A stretch of 64,000 nucleotides of DNA from Amycolatopsis sp. WQ 127309 (GTDB taxonomy: Bacteria > Actinomycetota > Actinomycetes > Mycobacteriales > Pseudonocardiaceae): assembly GCF_023023025.1 (NCBI RefSeq), contig NZ_CP095481.1:2480001-2544000 (forward strand), in the 5' to 3' direction. The position numbers and the translations under genes were made by a program. Shown here in pieces: positions 44,059-52,593 of this stretch (its first letter is position 1; every line of letters starts with the position of its first letter). The notes under the pieces are model-generated. The model searched no databases and had not been told where the DNA came from. It worked only from the letters and a program-made list of their open reading frames with translations.

Positions 44059-45050
44059 TGACCGACCTCCAGAAACTCACCATCGGCAAGGCGCTCAACC
44101 TCGGCCTGCGCCGGGCGATGGAAGAGAACCCCAAGGTCCTGATCATGGGCGAGGACGTCGGCAAGCTCGGCGGCGTCTTCCGGATCACCGACGGCCTGCA
44201 GAAGGACTTCGGCGAGCAGCGCGTGCTGGACACGCCGCTGTCCGAGTCGGGCATCATCGGCACCGCGGTCGGCCTGGCCGTGCGCGGGTTCCGGCCGGTG
44301 TGCGAGATCCAGTTCGAGGGCTTCATCTTCCCCGGGTTCGACCAGATCTCGTCCCAGCTGGCGAAGCTGCACTACCGGACGCAGGGCAAGATCAAGATGC
44401 CTGTCGTGATCCGGGTGCCGTTCGGCGGCGGGATCGGCGCGGTCGAGCACCACTCCGAGTCCCCGGAGTCGCTGTTCGCGCACATCCCGGGCCTGAAGGT
44501 CGTCTCGATCTCGAACGCCGTCGACGCCTACTGGGGCATCCAGGAAGCGATCAAGTCGGACGACCCGGTCCTGTTCTTCGAGCCCAAGCGGCTCTACCAC
44601 TCGGGCGCGTTGCGCGCGGAGATCGACGTCGCCGGCACGCCGGCGCCGGTGTTCTCCTCGCAGGTCGTCCGCGAGGGCACGACGGCGACGGTCGTCGCGT
44701 ACGGCCCGACGGTGAAGGTCGCCCTCGACGCGGCCGCCGCGGCCGCGGACGAGGGCAAGTCCCTCGAGGTCATCGACCTGCGCACGCTCTCGCCGCTGGA
44801 CCTCGGCCCGGTGTTCGAGTCGGTGCGCAAGACCGGCCGGCTGATCGCGCTGTCGGAGGCGCCGTCGGAGTCGTCGCTGACGTCGGAGATCGCCGCGCGC
44901 GTCCAGCAGGAGTGCTTCTACTCGCTGGAGGCGCCCGTCCTCCGGGTGACCGGGTTCGACACGCCGTACCCGCCGGCCAAGCTCGAGGAGCACTACCTCC
45001 CCGACCTGGACCGGGTGCTGCACACCATCGACCGCTCGCTCGCCTGGTAA
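44058..45050 (+). CDS. bkdB: 2-oxoacid dehydrogenase E1 component, beta subunit
   Basis: 330 aa, pairs with the alpha subunit to form the TPP-binding E1 tetramer. Conserved blocks: IMGEDVGKLGGVFRITDGL near 31-49, DTPLSESGIIGTAVGLAVRG near 60-79, FEGFIFPGFDQISSQLAK and the C-terminal LPDLDRVL. Overlaps the alpha gene by one base at ATGA. Last part TGFDTPYPPAKLEEHYLPD is typical. Confidence 0.93.
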   Translation: MTDLQKLTIGKALNLGLRRAMEENPKVLIMGEDVGKLGGVFRITDGLQKDFGEQRVLDTPLSESGIIGTAVGLAVRGFRPVCEIQFEGFIFPGFDQISSQLAKLHYRTQGKIKMPVVIRVPFGGGIGAVEHHSESPESLFAHIPGLKVVSISNAVDAYWGIQEAIKSDDPVLFFEPKRLYHSGALRAEIDVAGTPAPVFSSQVVREGTTATVVAYGPTVKVALDAAAAAADEGKSLEVIDLRTLSPLDLGPVFESVRKTGRLIALSEAPSESSLTSEIAARVQQECFYSLEAPVLRVTGFDTPYPPAKLEEHYLPDLDRVLHTIDRSLAW

Positions 45051-45065
45051 GGGGGATTCCGCGTC

Positions 45066-46400
45066 ATGCCAACGTTCAAGCAGTTCCCCCTGGCCGACAC
45101 GGCCGAGGGGCTGACCGAAGCCGACATCCTTTCGTGGCACGTCAAGCCGGGCGACACGGTGACGGTCAACCAGATCGTGGTCGAGATCGAGACCGCGAAG
45201 GCCGCCGTCGAGCTGCCGATCCCGTGGGCCGGTGTGGTCACGGAGCTGCACGTCGAGCCGGGCCAGACGGTGGAGGTCGGCACGCCGATCCTCACCATCG
45301 ACGTCGACCCTGGCGGCGCGGCGACTCCGGCTCCGGCCGCTTCTCCGGCCGCCGCTTCGGCTCCGGCCGAGGAAGAGGAGATGAAACCGCTGGTCGGCTA
45401 CGGCTCCAAGGCCGTCGTCACGCAGCGGCGGGCCCGGAAGGGCGCGGCTCCCGCGGCCGCCGTCGCTGCTCCTGCACCCGCTCCCGTCGCGCCCGCTGCT
45501 CCTGCACCTCGGGGCGGTTACGTGCCGCTGGCCAAGCCGCCGGTGCGGAAGCTGGCCAAGGAGCTGGGTGTCGACCTGCACGCGCTGACCGGCACCGCCG
45601 ACGGCGGCGTCATCACGCGGGACGACGTCCACAAGGCGGCCAACGGCTCCGCCCCGGCCGCCGCGGCTGTGTCCACTGTGGACTCGGGCTACGACCCGGC
45701 CACCCGCGAGCGGCGCGTTCCCATCAAGGGCGTCCGCAAGATGACCGCGGCCGCGATGGTGCAGAGCGCGTACACCGCCCCGCACGTCACGGAGTTCCTG
45801 ACCATCGACGTCACGCCGATGATGGAGTTCCGGGAGAAGCTGAAGAAGTCGCGGGAATTCGCCGGCGTGAAGGTCACGCCGCTGACGTTCGCGGCGAAGG
45901 CCGTGTGCCTGGCGGCGAAGCGCACGCCGGACATCAACGCGGTGTGGGACGAGGCGGCGCAGGAGATCGTCTACAAGGACTACGTGCACCTCGGGATCGC
46001 GGCGGCCACGCCCCGCGGCCTGATCGTGCCGAAGGTCCGCGACGCCGACTCGCTGTCGCTGAAGGAACTCGCGGGCGCGCTGACCGCCTTGACGGAGGTC
46101 GCCCGCCAGGGCAAGACGTCCCCGGCGGACATGGCGAACGGCACGATCACGATCACCAACGTCGGCGTGTTCGGCGTCGACACCGGCACGCCGATCATCA
46201 ACCCGGGCGAGTCCGCGATCCTGTGCCTCGGCGCCATCAAGGACCAGCCGTGGGTCGTGGACGGCGAGATCAAGGTCCGCAAGGTGCTGCAGCTGTCGCT
46301 GAGCTTCGACCACCGCGTGGTCGACGGCCAGCAGGGCTCGGAGTTCCTGGCCGACGTCGGCGCCCTCTTGTCCGACCCAGCCATGGCGATGACCTACTGA
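45066..46400 (+). CDS. bkdC: 2-oxoacid dehydrogenase E2 (dihydrolipoyl acyltransferase)
   Basis: 444 aa. One lipoyl domain at residues 1-80 with Lys45 in EIETAKAAVEL. A Pro/Ala linker follows, then the E3/E1-binding domain near 150-185 (LAKELGVDLHALTGTADGGVITRDDV), a second linker and the catalytic domain from about 215, ending with FDHRVVDGQQG near 415-425 (His and Asp of the active site). Transfers the acyl group from E1 to CoA. No E3 gene is in the operon, so the complex must share one elsewhere. A hairpin terminator follows 13 bp after the stop. Confidence 0.94.
   Translation: MPTFKQFPLADTAEGLTEADILSWHVKPGDTVTVNQIVVEIETAKAAVELPIPWAGVVTELHVEPGQTVEVGTPILTIDVDPGGAATPAPAASPAAASAPAEEEEMKPLVGYGSKAVVTQRRARKGAAPAAAVAAPAPAPVAPAAPAPRGGYVPLAKPPVRKLAKELGVDLHALTGTADGGVITRDDVHKAANGSAPAAAAVSTVDSGYDPATRERRVPIKGVRKMTAAAMVQSAYTAPHVTEFLTIDVTPMMEFREKLKKSREFAGVKVTPLTFAAKAVCLAAKRTPDINAVWDEAAQEIVYKDYVHLGIAAATPRGLIVPKVRDADSLSLKELAGALTALTEVARQGKTSPADMANGTITITNVGVFGVDTGTPIINPGESAILCLGAIKDQPWVVDGEIKVRKVLQLSLSFDHRVVDGQQGSEFLADVGALLSDPAMAMTY
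45671..45683. repeat. GTCCA-N3-TGGAC palindrome inside the E2 gene
   Basis: GTCCACTGTGGAC, codons tcc act gtg gac within the second linker; identical to the copy at 39092-39104. Confidence 0.6.
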
Positions 46401-46412
46401 CGTCCTGAAGGT

Positions 46413-46463
46413 CCGTGAAGGCCTCCTTACCGGCTCTTACGGCCGGTAAGGAGGCCTTCACGG
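46413..46463 (+). terminator. Long perfect hairpin after the bkd operon
   Basis: A 22-bp perfect stem (46413-46434 with 46442-46463) and a 7-base loop. The left arm begins CCGTGAAGGCCTCC. The stem is far longer than needed for termination. This GTGAAGGCCTCCTT-type hairpin looks like a family of intergenic repeats of Pseudonocardiaceae, from memory only. Confidence 0.85.
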
Positions 46464-46491
46464 CTTTCGCCGTCGGCATACTCGCTTGACG

Positions 46492-46509
46492 GAGTGAGCA
46501 CTCACTCCG
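46492..46509. promoter_or_regulatory. Palindromic operator upstream of the TetR/ABC pair
   Basis: GGAGTGAGCACTCACTCC at 46492-46509 is a near-perfect palindrome with arms GGAGTGAG and CTCACTCC, placed 13 bp before the TetR start, where an autoregulating TetR would bind. Confidence 0.6.
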
Positions 46510-46521
46510 CACACTGGTGGC

Positions 46522-47142
46522 ATGACACCAGCACCCGAAACCCGGCGTAGAGCGCCGGGCATGAGCGCCGAAGCCCGGCGCAGCATGATCGTGCACGCGG
46601 TGCTGCCCCTGCTGATGGAGCACGGGGCCACCGTCACCACGAGCCAGATCGCCCGCGCCGCCGGCATCGGCGAGGGCACCATCTTCCGCGCGTTCAAGGA
46701 CAAGGACGAGCTGTTCGACGCCTGCACGGCCGAAGCCCTGCGTCCCGACCACGTCCTCGACGCCATCGCCGAGATCCCCGTCGACCAGCCGCTCGAAGAC
46801 CGGCTCGTCGAAGCCGCCGAAGCGCTCGGCGCCCACCTCGAGCGGATGGGCGCGCTGATGGGCGCCCTCCACGCGTCCGGCCGGATCAAGCACCGCGACC
46901 CCGAGCAGCGCCTGCGCGGCAGCTGGAAGGGCGGCCGCCGGGAGTCGATGGCCGCCATGCGCGGCGCGATGACCGAGCTGTTCGAGCCCGAGAAGGACCG
47001 GCTGCGGCTGTCGCCCGAGCACCTGGCCGCGCTGTTCCTCACCATGCTGTTCGGCGGCCGCCGGATGGCCCCGGACGACGACGCGCCCACCACGCGCCAG
47101 GTGGTCGATCTGTTCCTGCACGGCGCGTTGGAGGCTGAATGA
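46522..47142 (+). CDS. TetR-family regulator
   Basis: 206 aa. The N-terminal helix-turn-helix near residues 22-68 reads ARRSMIVHAVLPLLMEHGATVTTSQIARAAGIGEGTIFRAFKDKDELF. The ligand domain is not recognisable. The stop overlaps the start of the multidrug ABC exporter gene (ATGA), so it is expected to be that exporter's regulator. A GGAGTGAGCACTCACTCC sequence at 46492-46509, just before the ATG, is a palindrome (GGAGTGAG/CTCACTCC) and is a good candidate for its own operator. Confidence 0.88.
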   Translation: MTPAPETRRRAPGMSAEARRSMIVHAVLPLLMEHGATVTTSQIARAAGIGEGTIFRAFKDKDELFDACTAEALRPDHVLDAIAEIPVDQPLEDRLVEAAEALGAHLERMGALMGALHASGRIKHRDPEQRLRGSWKGGRRESMAAMRGAMTELFEPEKDRLRLSPEHLAALFLTMLFGGRRMAPDDDAPTTRQVVDLFLHGALEAE

Positions 47143-49109
47143 TCCCGGGTGGTGGGGGCGGGATGGAGTTCGCGATCGCCCGGCGCGGCCGGCGGCGAGC
47201 CATCTCGACGGTCCCGGACAGCGGGCTGACCGGCCCGGTCGACATCCCGGAGCCGAAGCAGGACGACCAGCCGAAGGACTGGCGTTCCCGGCTGAAACGC
47301 GCGAAGACGTCGGTCTCGGGCACGGTCCGCGGCCTGCCGAAGGTCGTGAAGCTGACCTGGCAGGCGAGCCCGATCCTAACCATCCTGCTGGCGCTGATCA
47401 CGCTGCTGTCGGGCCTGCTGCCGACGGTGACCGCGTACATCGCGAAGCTGCTGCTCGACTCGGTCGTCGCGGCGATCCAGCACCGCGGCACGACGATGGA
47501 CATCGTCAACGTCGCGTTGTTCCAGTTCGGCGTGCTCGTCGCGACCGCGGTCAGCAGCGCGGTGACGTCGATCGCGCAGACGTTGCTGCAGGAACGCATG
47601 ACCCTGACCATCCGCCACCAGGTGATGGCGCACGCCAGCGAGCTGCACCTGGCCTACTTCGAGGGCTCGGCGTCCTACGACATGCTGCGCCAGGCCGCGC
47701 AGGAAGCGCCGACGCGCCCGCTGTCGATGATGAACTCCGCGCTGGGGCTCGTGCGGACGCTGATCACGTTCGGCAGCATGATCGCGCTGCTGGTGGCCGT
47801 CAGCCCGCTGCTGGCACTGGTCGCGTTGCTCGCGCCGATCCCGGCGTTCATCTCGCAGTCGAAGTACGGCTCGCGCGCGTTCTGGCTCACCTTCCTGATG
47901 TCGCCGATCAAGCGCCGGATGGACTACCTGTCTTCGCTGGTCACGACGGACACCTACGCCAAGGAGACGAAGCTGTTCGGGCTCGGCCCGTACTTCGTCG
48001 ACCGGTTCCGCCGGCTCGGTGTCGTCTCCTACGAGCGGCAGCGGAAGCTGACGATCAACCGCAACATCAGCTCGACGTCCTGGGGCCTGCTGAGCACGTT
48101 CGTGGGATCGGCGATCGCGTTGTACATCGCGCTGGAAGCGGTCGGCGGACGGCTCACGCTCGGCGACCTGGCGCTGTACACGGCCGCGGCGACGTCCGTG
48201 CAGACGTCGGTGTCCGGGCTGTTCACGGCGTTTTCCGGGATGTACGAGAACAACCTCTACCTCGACACGCTCTACCGCTTCCTGGGCACGAAACCGGAGA
48301 TCACGGCGCCCGCGGAGCCACGGCCCATACCGTCCACAGTGGAGGGTCACATCGAGTTCGACTCGGTGACCTTCGCCTACCCGGGCGCGGAGGAGCCGGC
48401 GCTCGACGGCGTCAGCTTCGAGATCCGCCCGGGCGAAACAGTCGCTGTGGTGGGCCGCAACGGCGCGGGCAAGTCGACGCTGTTCAAGCTGCTCTGCCGG
48501 CTCTACGACCCGACCGGCGGCCGGATCCTCCTCGACGGCGTCGACATCCGCGAGTACGACCCGGACGAGCTGCGGACGCGGATCAGCGCGATGTTCCAGG
48601 ACTACGTGACCTACCAGGGCACGGCGGCGGAGAACATCGGCCTCGGCGACCAGAGCCGGCTCGAGGACCGGCCCCACATCGAGGACTCGGCCCGCCGAGC
48701 CGGGGCCGACGAGCGCATCGAGCGGCTGCCGAACGGCTACGAAACGCCGTTGGGGCGCTGGTTCGACCAGGGCGTCAGCCTGTCCGGTGGCGAGTGGCAG
48801 AAGATCGCGCTGGCCAGGGCGTTCCAGCGCGAGGCGCCGATCCTGATCCTCGACGAGCCGACGTCGGCCCTGGACGCGCAGGCGGAGCACGACCTGTTCG
48901 CACGCCTGCGCGAACTGTCCGAGGGCCGCACGACGCTGTACATCTCGCACCGGTTCTCGACCGTGCGCCAAGCGGAGCGGATCCTGTTGCTGGAGCACGG
49001 AAAGGTCGCCGAGTACGGCACGCACGAGCAGCTGATGGCGGCGAAGGCGGGCTACGCGGACCTGTTCACGCTCCAGGCGCAGGCGTACCTGGACGAGATT
49101 CCGAGCTAG
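47139..49109 (+). CDS. ABC exporter, fused permease and ATPase (MDR-like)
   Basis: 656 aa half-transporter. Hydrophilic N terminus of about 65 residues, then a six-helix membrane domain near 70-350 and an ATPase domain: Walker A VGRNGAGKST near 436-445, signature LSGGEWQK near 547-554, Walker [13 protein letters not shown] near 564-575 and H-loop YISHRFS near 600. Probably dimerises to export a lipid or drug. The ATG at 47139 overlaps the TetR stop; a later ATG at 47163 is an alternative. Convergent with the quinone oxidoreductase gene by 4 bp. Confidence 0.93.
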   Translation: MIPGGGGGMEFAIARRGRRRAISTVPDSGLTGPVDIPEPKQDDQPKDWRSRLKRAKTSVSGTVRGLPKVVKLTWQASPILTILLALITLLSGLLPTVTAYIAKLLLDSVVAAIQHRGTTMDIVNVALFQFGVLVATAVSSAVTSIAQTLLQERMTLTIRHQVMAHASELHLAYFEGSASYDMLRQAAQEAPTRPLSMMNSALGLVRTLITFGSMIALLVAVSPLLALVALLAPIPAFISQSKYGSRAFWLTFLMSPIKRRMDYLSSLVTTDTYAKETKLFGLGPYFVDRFRRLGVVSYERQRKLTINRNISSTSWGLLSTFVGSAIALYIALEAVGGRLTLGDLALYTAAATSVQTSVSGLFTAFSGMYENNLYLDTLYRFLGTKPEITAPAEPRPIPSTVEGHIEFDSVTFAYPGAEEPALDGVSFEIRPGETVAVVGRNGAGKSTLFKLLCRLYDPTGGRILLDGVDIREYDPDELRTRISAMFQDYVTYQGTAAENIGLGDQSRLEDRPHIEDSARRAGADERIERLPNGYETPLGRWFDQGVSLSGGEWQKIALARAFQREAPILILDEPTSALDAQAEHDLFARLRELSEGRTTLYISHRFSTVRQAERILLLEHGKVAEYGTHEQLMAAKAGYADLFTLQAQAYLDEIPS

Positions 49110-50020
49110 GGCACGAGAAGGACCTTGCCGACGCCTTCGCGGCTCTCGACGCGGGCGTGCGCCTCGACGACGTCGTCGAGCGCGTACGTCCGGTCGATCA
49201 CGGGTGTCAGCGTGCCGTCACCGACGAGGCCCAGCGCCTCGCCGGTGGCGGCGCCGGCGTCCTTGCCGTAGGCGTCCGGCCCGCCGAAGCCGATCAGCGT
49301 GAGCCCACGCGGGATGAGGTCGGCGACCGTGATCACCGGAAACTCGCCGCTGAGCAGGCCGTACGCGAGAACCCGCCCACGCGGCACGACCTTCGGCAGG
49401 ACTTCGGCCGCCCGCGGCCCGCCGATCGACTCGAAGACGACGTCGATCCCGTCGGGGACCTGGGTTCGCCAGTCCGGATCGTCGTGGTCGAGCACGACGT
49501 CGGCGCGGGGAACGGCCTTCCCGCCACCGGCGGTCGCGATGACCCGCGCGCCCGCGTCCTTCGCCAGCCGCGTCAGGTAACCGCCGATCGCCCCGGACGC
49601 GGCTTCGACCAGCACGGTCTCGCCATCGCCGACGTTCGCGGTCCTCAGCAGCACCACGGCCACCGACGCGGGCACGGCGGCGGCGACCGCGCTTTCCGCG
49701 GAGACGTGCTCGGGAACCACGGTGTACCTGCTAGAGGCGACGACTTCGGCGTAGGCGCCGCCGACGTAGGACATGCTGACAACGCGTTTGCCTTTCAACG
49801 CGGGATCGTCAGCCTCGATGACAACGCCCGCGGCCTCGTGCCCGAACACCGCGGGCTCCCCACCGGGCAGCATCCCGGCCCGCAGCTGGGTTTCGTAGAA
49901 CGGCACCGAGATCGCCCCGACACGGATCAGCACCTCGCCTTCACGGCGCGCGGGCTCAGGTCGTTCCTCGACCTTCAGCACGCCGGGACCACCAGTGCCG
50001 TGCTGCACCACTGCTCGCAT
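49106..50020 (-). CDS. Zinc-less quinone oxidoreductase-like MDR dehydrogenase
   Basis: 304 aa, NADPH-dependent MDR superfamily of the QOR group. The catalytic domain begins MRAVVQHGTGGPGVLKVEERPEP, with GHEAAGVVIEADDP near 65. The Rossmann motif VEAASGAIGGYLTRLAKDAGARVIATAGG is near 133-161. No structural Cys cluster for zinc. The ATG at 50020 is chosen as it matches the family N terminus. Divergent from the TetR at 50106, with shared repeats between them. Confidence 0.9.
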   Translation of the reverse strand: MRAVVQHGTGGPGVLKVEERPEPARREGEVLIRVGAISVPFYETQLRAGMLPGGEPAVFGHEAAGVVIEADDPALKGKRVVSMSYVGGAYAEVVASSRYTVVPEHVSAESAVAAAVPASVAVVLLRTANVGDGETVLVEAASGAIGGYLTRLAKDAGARVIATAGGGKAVPRADVVLDHDDPDWRTQVPDGIDVVFESIGGPRAAEVLPKVVPRGRVLAYGLLSGEFPVITVADLIPRGLTLIGFGGPDAYGKDAGAATGEALGLVGDGTLTPVIDRTYALDDVVEAHARVESREGVGKVLLVP

Positions 50021-50039
50021 GTTGTTTCTCCCCAGCAAC

Positions 50040-50091
50040 TGGACCATCGGTCAACTTACGGTCGCCTACTATATGGACCGCCAGTCAACTT
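50040..50091. promoter_or_regulatory. Repeated operator-like sites between oxidoreductase and TetR
   Basis: Two copies of TGGACC-N3-(G/A)GTCAACTT at 50040-50057 and 50074-50091, 34 bp apart. The first contains an imperfect palindrome TGGACC-ATC-GGTCAA. A TACTAT box at 50067-50072 sits between them. The spacing fits two TetR dimers controlling both divergent genes. Confidence 0.6.
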
Positions 50092-50105
50092 GTCGAGGAG
50101 CCTGC

Positions 50106-50657
50106 ATGGAACGCGCCGACGCGGCCCGCAACCGCCGCGCGATCCTGCGCGCAACCGAGGAACTGCTGGCCACCCAAGGCATGGAGCACGTCTCGATGGA
50201 CCGCGTCGCACAGGCGGCCGGCGTCGGCAAGGGCACGGTGTTCCACCGCTTCGGCAACCGCGAAGGCCTGATGCGCGCACTGGTGGAGGAGCGAGTCCGA
50301 GCGCTGTCCACGGCCCTTTCCGACGGCCCACCCCCGCTCGGCCCGGGCGCCCCACCGGCGTCCCGGCTGGCGGCGTTCTTCGACGCGGTGGTCGACTTGG
50401 CGACGAAGAACGTCACGGTGATGGCGGCGTTCGAGCAGGCCTCGACGGACCGCCTGAACAGCCCGATCTACTTGTCGTGGCACGCACACGTGGCAGGCTT
50501 GCTCACCGCGGCGGCCCCGGCACTGGACGCGGACCTGATCGCACACCTGCTGCTGGGTTCGTTGCACAGCGACCTGATGCTCCACCTGCTGCGCACCGGG
50601 GAATCCCACCGCTTGGCGCTGGGGTTGCGATCAATGATCGAGACGCTGCTGCGCTGA
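50106..50657 (+). CDS. TetR-family regulator
   Basis: 183 aa. Helix-turn-helix near residues 8-55: RRAILRATEELLATQGMEHVSMDRVAQAAGVGKGTVFHRFGNREGLM. The C-terminal domain (LTAAAPALDADLIAHLLLGSLHSDLMLHLL) is of the TetR_C type. Divergent from the quinone oxidoreductase, which it very likely represses in the absence of an electrophile or quinone ligand. The ATG has a GAGGAGCC site. The 3' end overlaps the convergent pentapeptide gene by 27 bp. Confidence 0.9.
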   Translation: MERADAARNRRAILRATEELLATQGMEHVSMDRVAQAAGVGKGTVFHRFGNREGLMRALVEERVRALSTALSDGPPPLGPGAPPASRLAAFFDAVVDLATKNVTVMAAFEQASTDRLNSPIYLSWHAHVAGLLTAAAPALDADLIAHLLLGSLHSDLMLHLLRTGESHRLALGLRSMIETLLR

Positions 50658-51971
50658 CCGCCGCAGGTATCGCTCGGGCACGACGGTGCCACCTCGGAGT
50701 TCGACGTCACGGAAGTTCAACCACGGCTCCGCGGCGGTCAGCCAGGGCTTGAGCTCTTCGAGCTCGTCGACCGCCACCGTCACCGTGTCCAGCACGCTGT
50801 TGACGAACCAGACCATCCGCTCGTGAGACGAATGTGTTTCCAGGTCGAGCCTGCATCGAAGGAACCGCACGTCTTCGAAGGTCAGCCGGGCGAGGCCACC
50901 GTCGCCGACCCAGTTGCTCACCACGTTCCGCAGATCCAGCTCGATGTCGACGAAGTCGAGCTTCCCGAACCGCACCACGCCGGCCTGGAGGCCGAGCGAC
51001 GAGAAGTCCAGCCGCTCGGCGAGAAACCGGCATCGGTAGAAGTCGACCGGCCCCCCGGCGACCTCCCAGCCACGGAAGCTCAGTTCCCGACCGGCGAACT
51101 CGGCGCCGACGAACTCGGCCTTCCCCGTGAACCACGCGCGCGCGAAGGTCGTGTGATGGGCGGCGAACCGCGTTCCGTGACAGCTGAGGCCACCCACGAA
51201 CACCGAACCGGCGAAGGATGTCAGGTCACGGAGGAACTCCGCTCGGTCGAACACGACCGAGCCGGCGAACCGGAGCTCGGAGAAGTCCGCGTTGTCGAAG
51301 GTCACTCCGGTGAAGTCGAAATCGACGGGCGACCGACGCCACCCGCCACTGGGGCCGAGCCGGTCGCGGAACATCCGCAGGATCGCCTGCCGCACCTCGG
51401 CCTCACCGGGCGACACCACCTCCGGCGCGATGCGCAGGTAGCCGCAGAGGACGTCGACGCAGACCTGGCGCTTGTCGTCCCAGTCGTCGGCGAGGCCGGC
51501 AAGCGCGTAGACACCGGTCAGGCGCACCGCGGGGCTATCGTGAGCAAGCTGTTCGGCGGCGGTGCCGAGGCGTTCGTTGAAGCCCTGGACGGTCTCACGC
51601 TTGGCCTTCTCGACGGCGAGAGCGTGCTCGTTCTCGGTGACCCGCTGCTTGCGGTAGTTGACGGCGAGCAGCACAACCCCACCGAACCCGGCGACCACCG
51701 AGAGGGCGATCTTCAACAGGTCGAGCACCTGGGTGACGTCGAAGACAGCGGCATTCGGCAGGTGCGGCCAGCCAAGGAACCACAGCAACCCACCGGCGGT
51801 GCCACCCGCGACGACGATCGCGATGAACAGCCACGCGAGAACGGACATTGCAATGCCGCGACGCACCCTGACCTGCGGAAACGTGAGCCGAGGCCGCCGC
51901 CGTCCCAAGCTGATCGCGACCGCGGCAAGCACGGCGAGCGCGATCAGGAACCAGCGGAGCCAGTCGGACAC
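50631..51971 (-). CDS. Pentapeptide-repeat membrane protein
   Basis: 446 aa. Three hydrophobic helices near the N terminus (about 5-20, 42-68 and 83-103), a helical linker (residues 110-205), then a pentapeptide-repeat stretch near 225-330 (VTFDNADFSELRFAGSVVFDRAEFLRDL, FVGAEFAGRELSF). The soluble part faces the cytosol. Function unknown; pentapeptide proteins can mimic DNA or act as scaffolds. Related in style to the larger solenoid protein at 32281 but not a recent duplicate. Confidence 0.82.
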   Translation of the reverse strand: MSDWLRWFLIALAVLAAVAISLGRRRPRLTFPQVRVRRGIAMSVLAWLFIAIVVAGGTAGGLLWFLGWPHLPNAAVFDVTQVLDLLKIALSVVAGFGGVVLLAVNYRKQRVTENEHALAVEKAKRETVQGFNERLGTAAEQLAHDSPAVRLTGVYALAGLADDWDDKRQVCVDVLCGYLRIAPEVVSPGEAEVRQAILRMFRDRLGPSGGWRRSPVDFDFTGVTFDNADFSELRFAGSVVFDRAEFLRDLTSFAGSVFVGGLSCHGTRFAAHHTTFARAWFTGKAEFVGAEFAGRELSFRGWEVAGGPVDFYRCRFLAERLDFSSLGLQAGVVRFGKLDFVDIELDLRNVVSNWVGDGGLARLTFEDVRFLRCRLDLETHSSHERMVWFVNSVLDTVTVAVDELEELKPWLTAAEPWLNFRDVELRGGTVVPERYLRRSAQQRLDH

Positions 51972-52039
51972 GATGGGTGAGACTAGCCGGTGGCCCCCGG
52001 AGCCGGGAGCAAATCGGACAGCTCGTTCGTTGTCCCGGT

Positions 52040-52513
52040 ATGGCTGTCGCGTTCCTGCTCTACGTCTTCGCCGAGATCGCCGCGATCTGGGCGGTCGGCT
52101 CAGCCGTCGGCGTGCTCGGCACGCTGGGCCTCCTCCTGGCCGGCGCCTTCATCGGCTCCTGGCTGGCCCGCCGCGAGGGCGCAAAGGCGATGCGCGCGTT
52201 CATCGAGACATCCCGCGCGGGGCGGTCGGCGGAGAAGGAACTGACCGACGGCATGCTCGTCGGCCTGGGCGGGGTGTTGATCCTGGTCCCGGGGTTCATC
52301 AGCGACGTCCTGGGGTTGCTGTTGATGCTGCCACCGTCACGCGCGGTGGCCCGTCGACTGTGGCTGAAGCGGATGGAGAAGCGAGCGCTGAAGTTCGCCA
52401 ACCAACGCCGCGGGCCGGTGATGGTGGTGGACAGCGAGGTGGTGCCGCCTTCGTCGTCGTCCTCGGAGGAGAAGCCGCATCCGGTGATCGAAGGCCGCGT
52501 CATCGAAGGCTGA
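52040..52513 (+). CDS. fxsA: FxsA-family membrane protein
   Basis: 157 aa, cytoplasmic membrane protein. Helices near residues 3-38 (VAFLLYVFAEIAAIWAVGSAVGVLGTLGLLLAGAFIGSWL) and 70-96 (GMLVGLGGVLILVPGFISDVLGLLLMLP), then a Ser/Glu-rich cytosolic tail. FxsA was found in E. coli as a suppressor of phage T7 F exclusion. It is the last core gene before the second defence island; this neighbourhood may be a chance. Confidence 0.9.
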   Translation: MAVAFLLYVFAEIAAIWAVGSAVGVLGTLGLLLAGAFIGSWLARREGAKAMRAFIETSRAGRSAEKELTDGMLVGLGGVLILVPGFISDVLGLLLMLPPSRAVARRLWLKRMEKRALKFANQRRGPVMVVDSEVVPPSSSSSEEKPHPVIEGRVIEG

Positions 52514-52593
52514 CAACCCGTACGACCGACACGCCATGCAAGCATTGCTGGGCGTTGCCAGAGGTCAGCGTTAGGATCGAACGCGTGTTCGCC

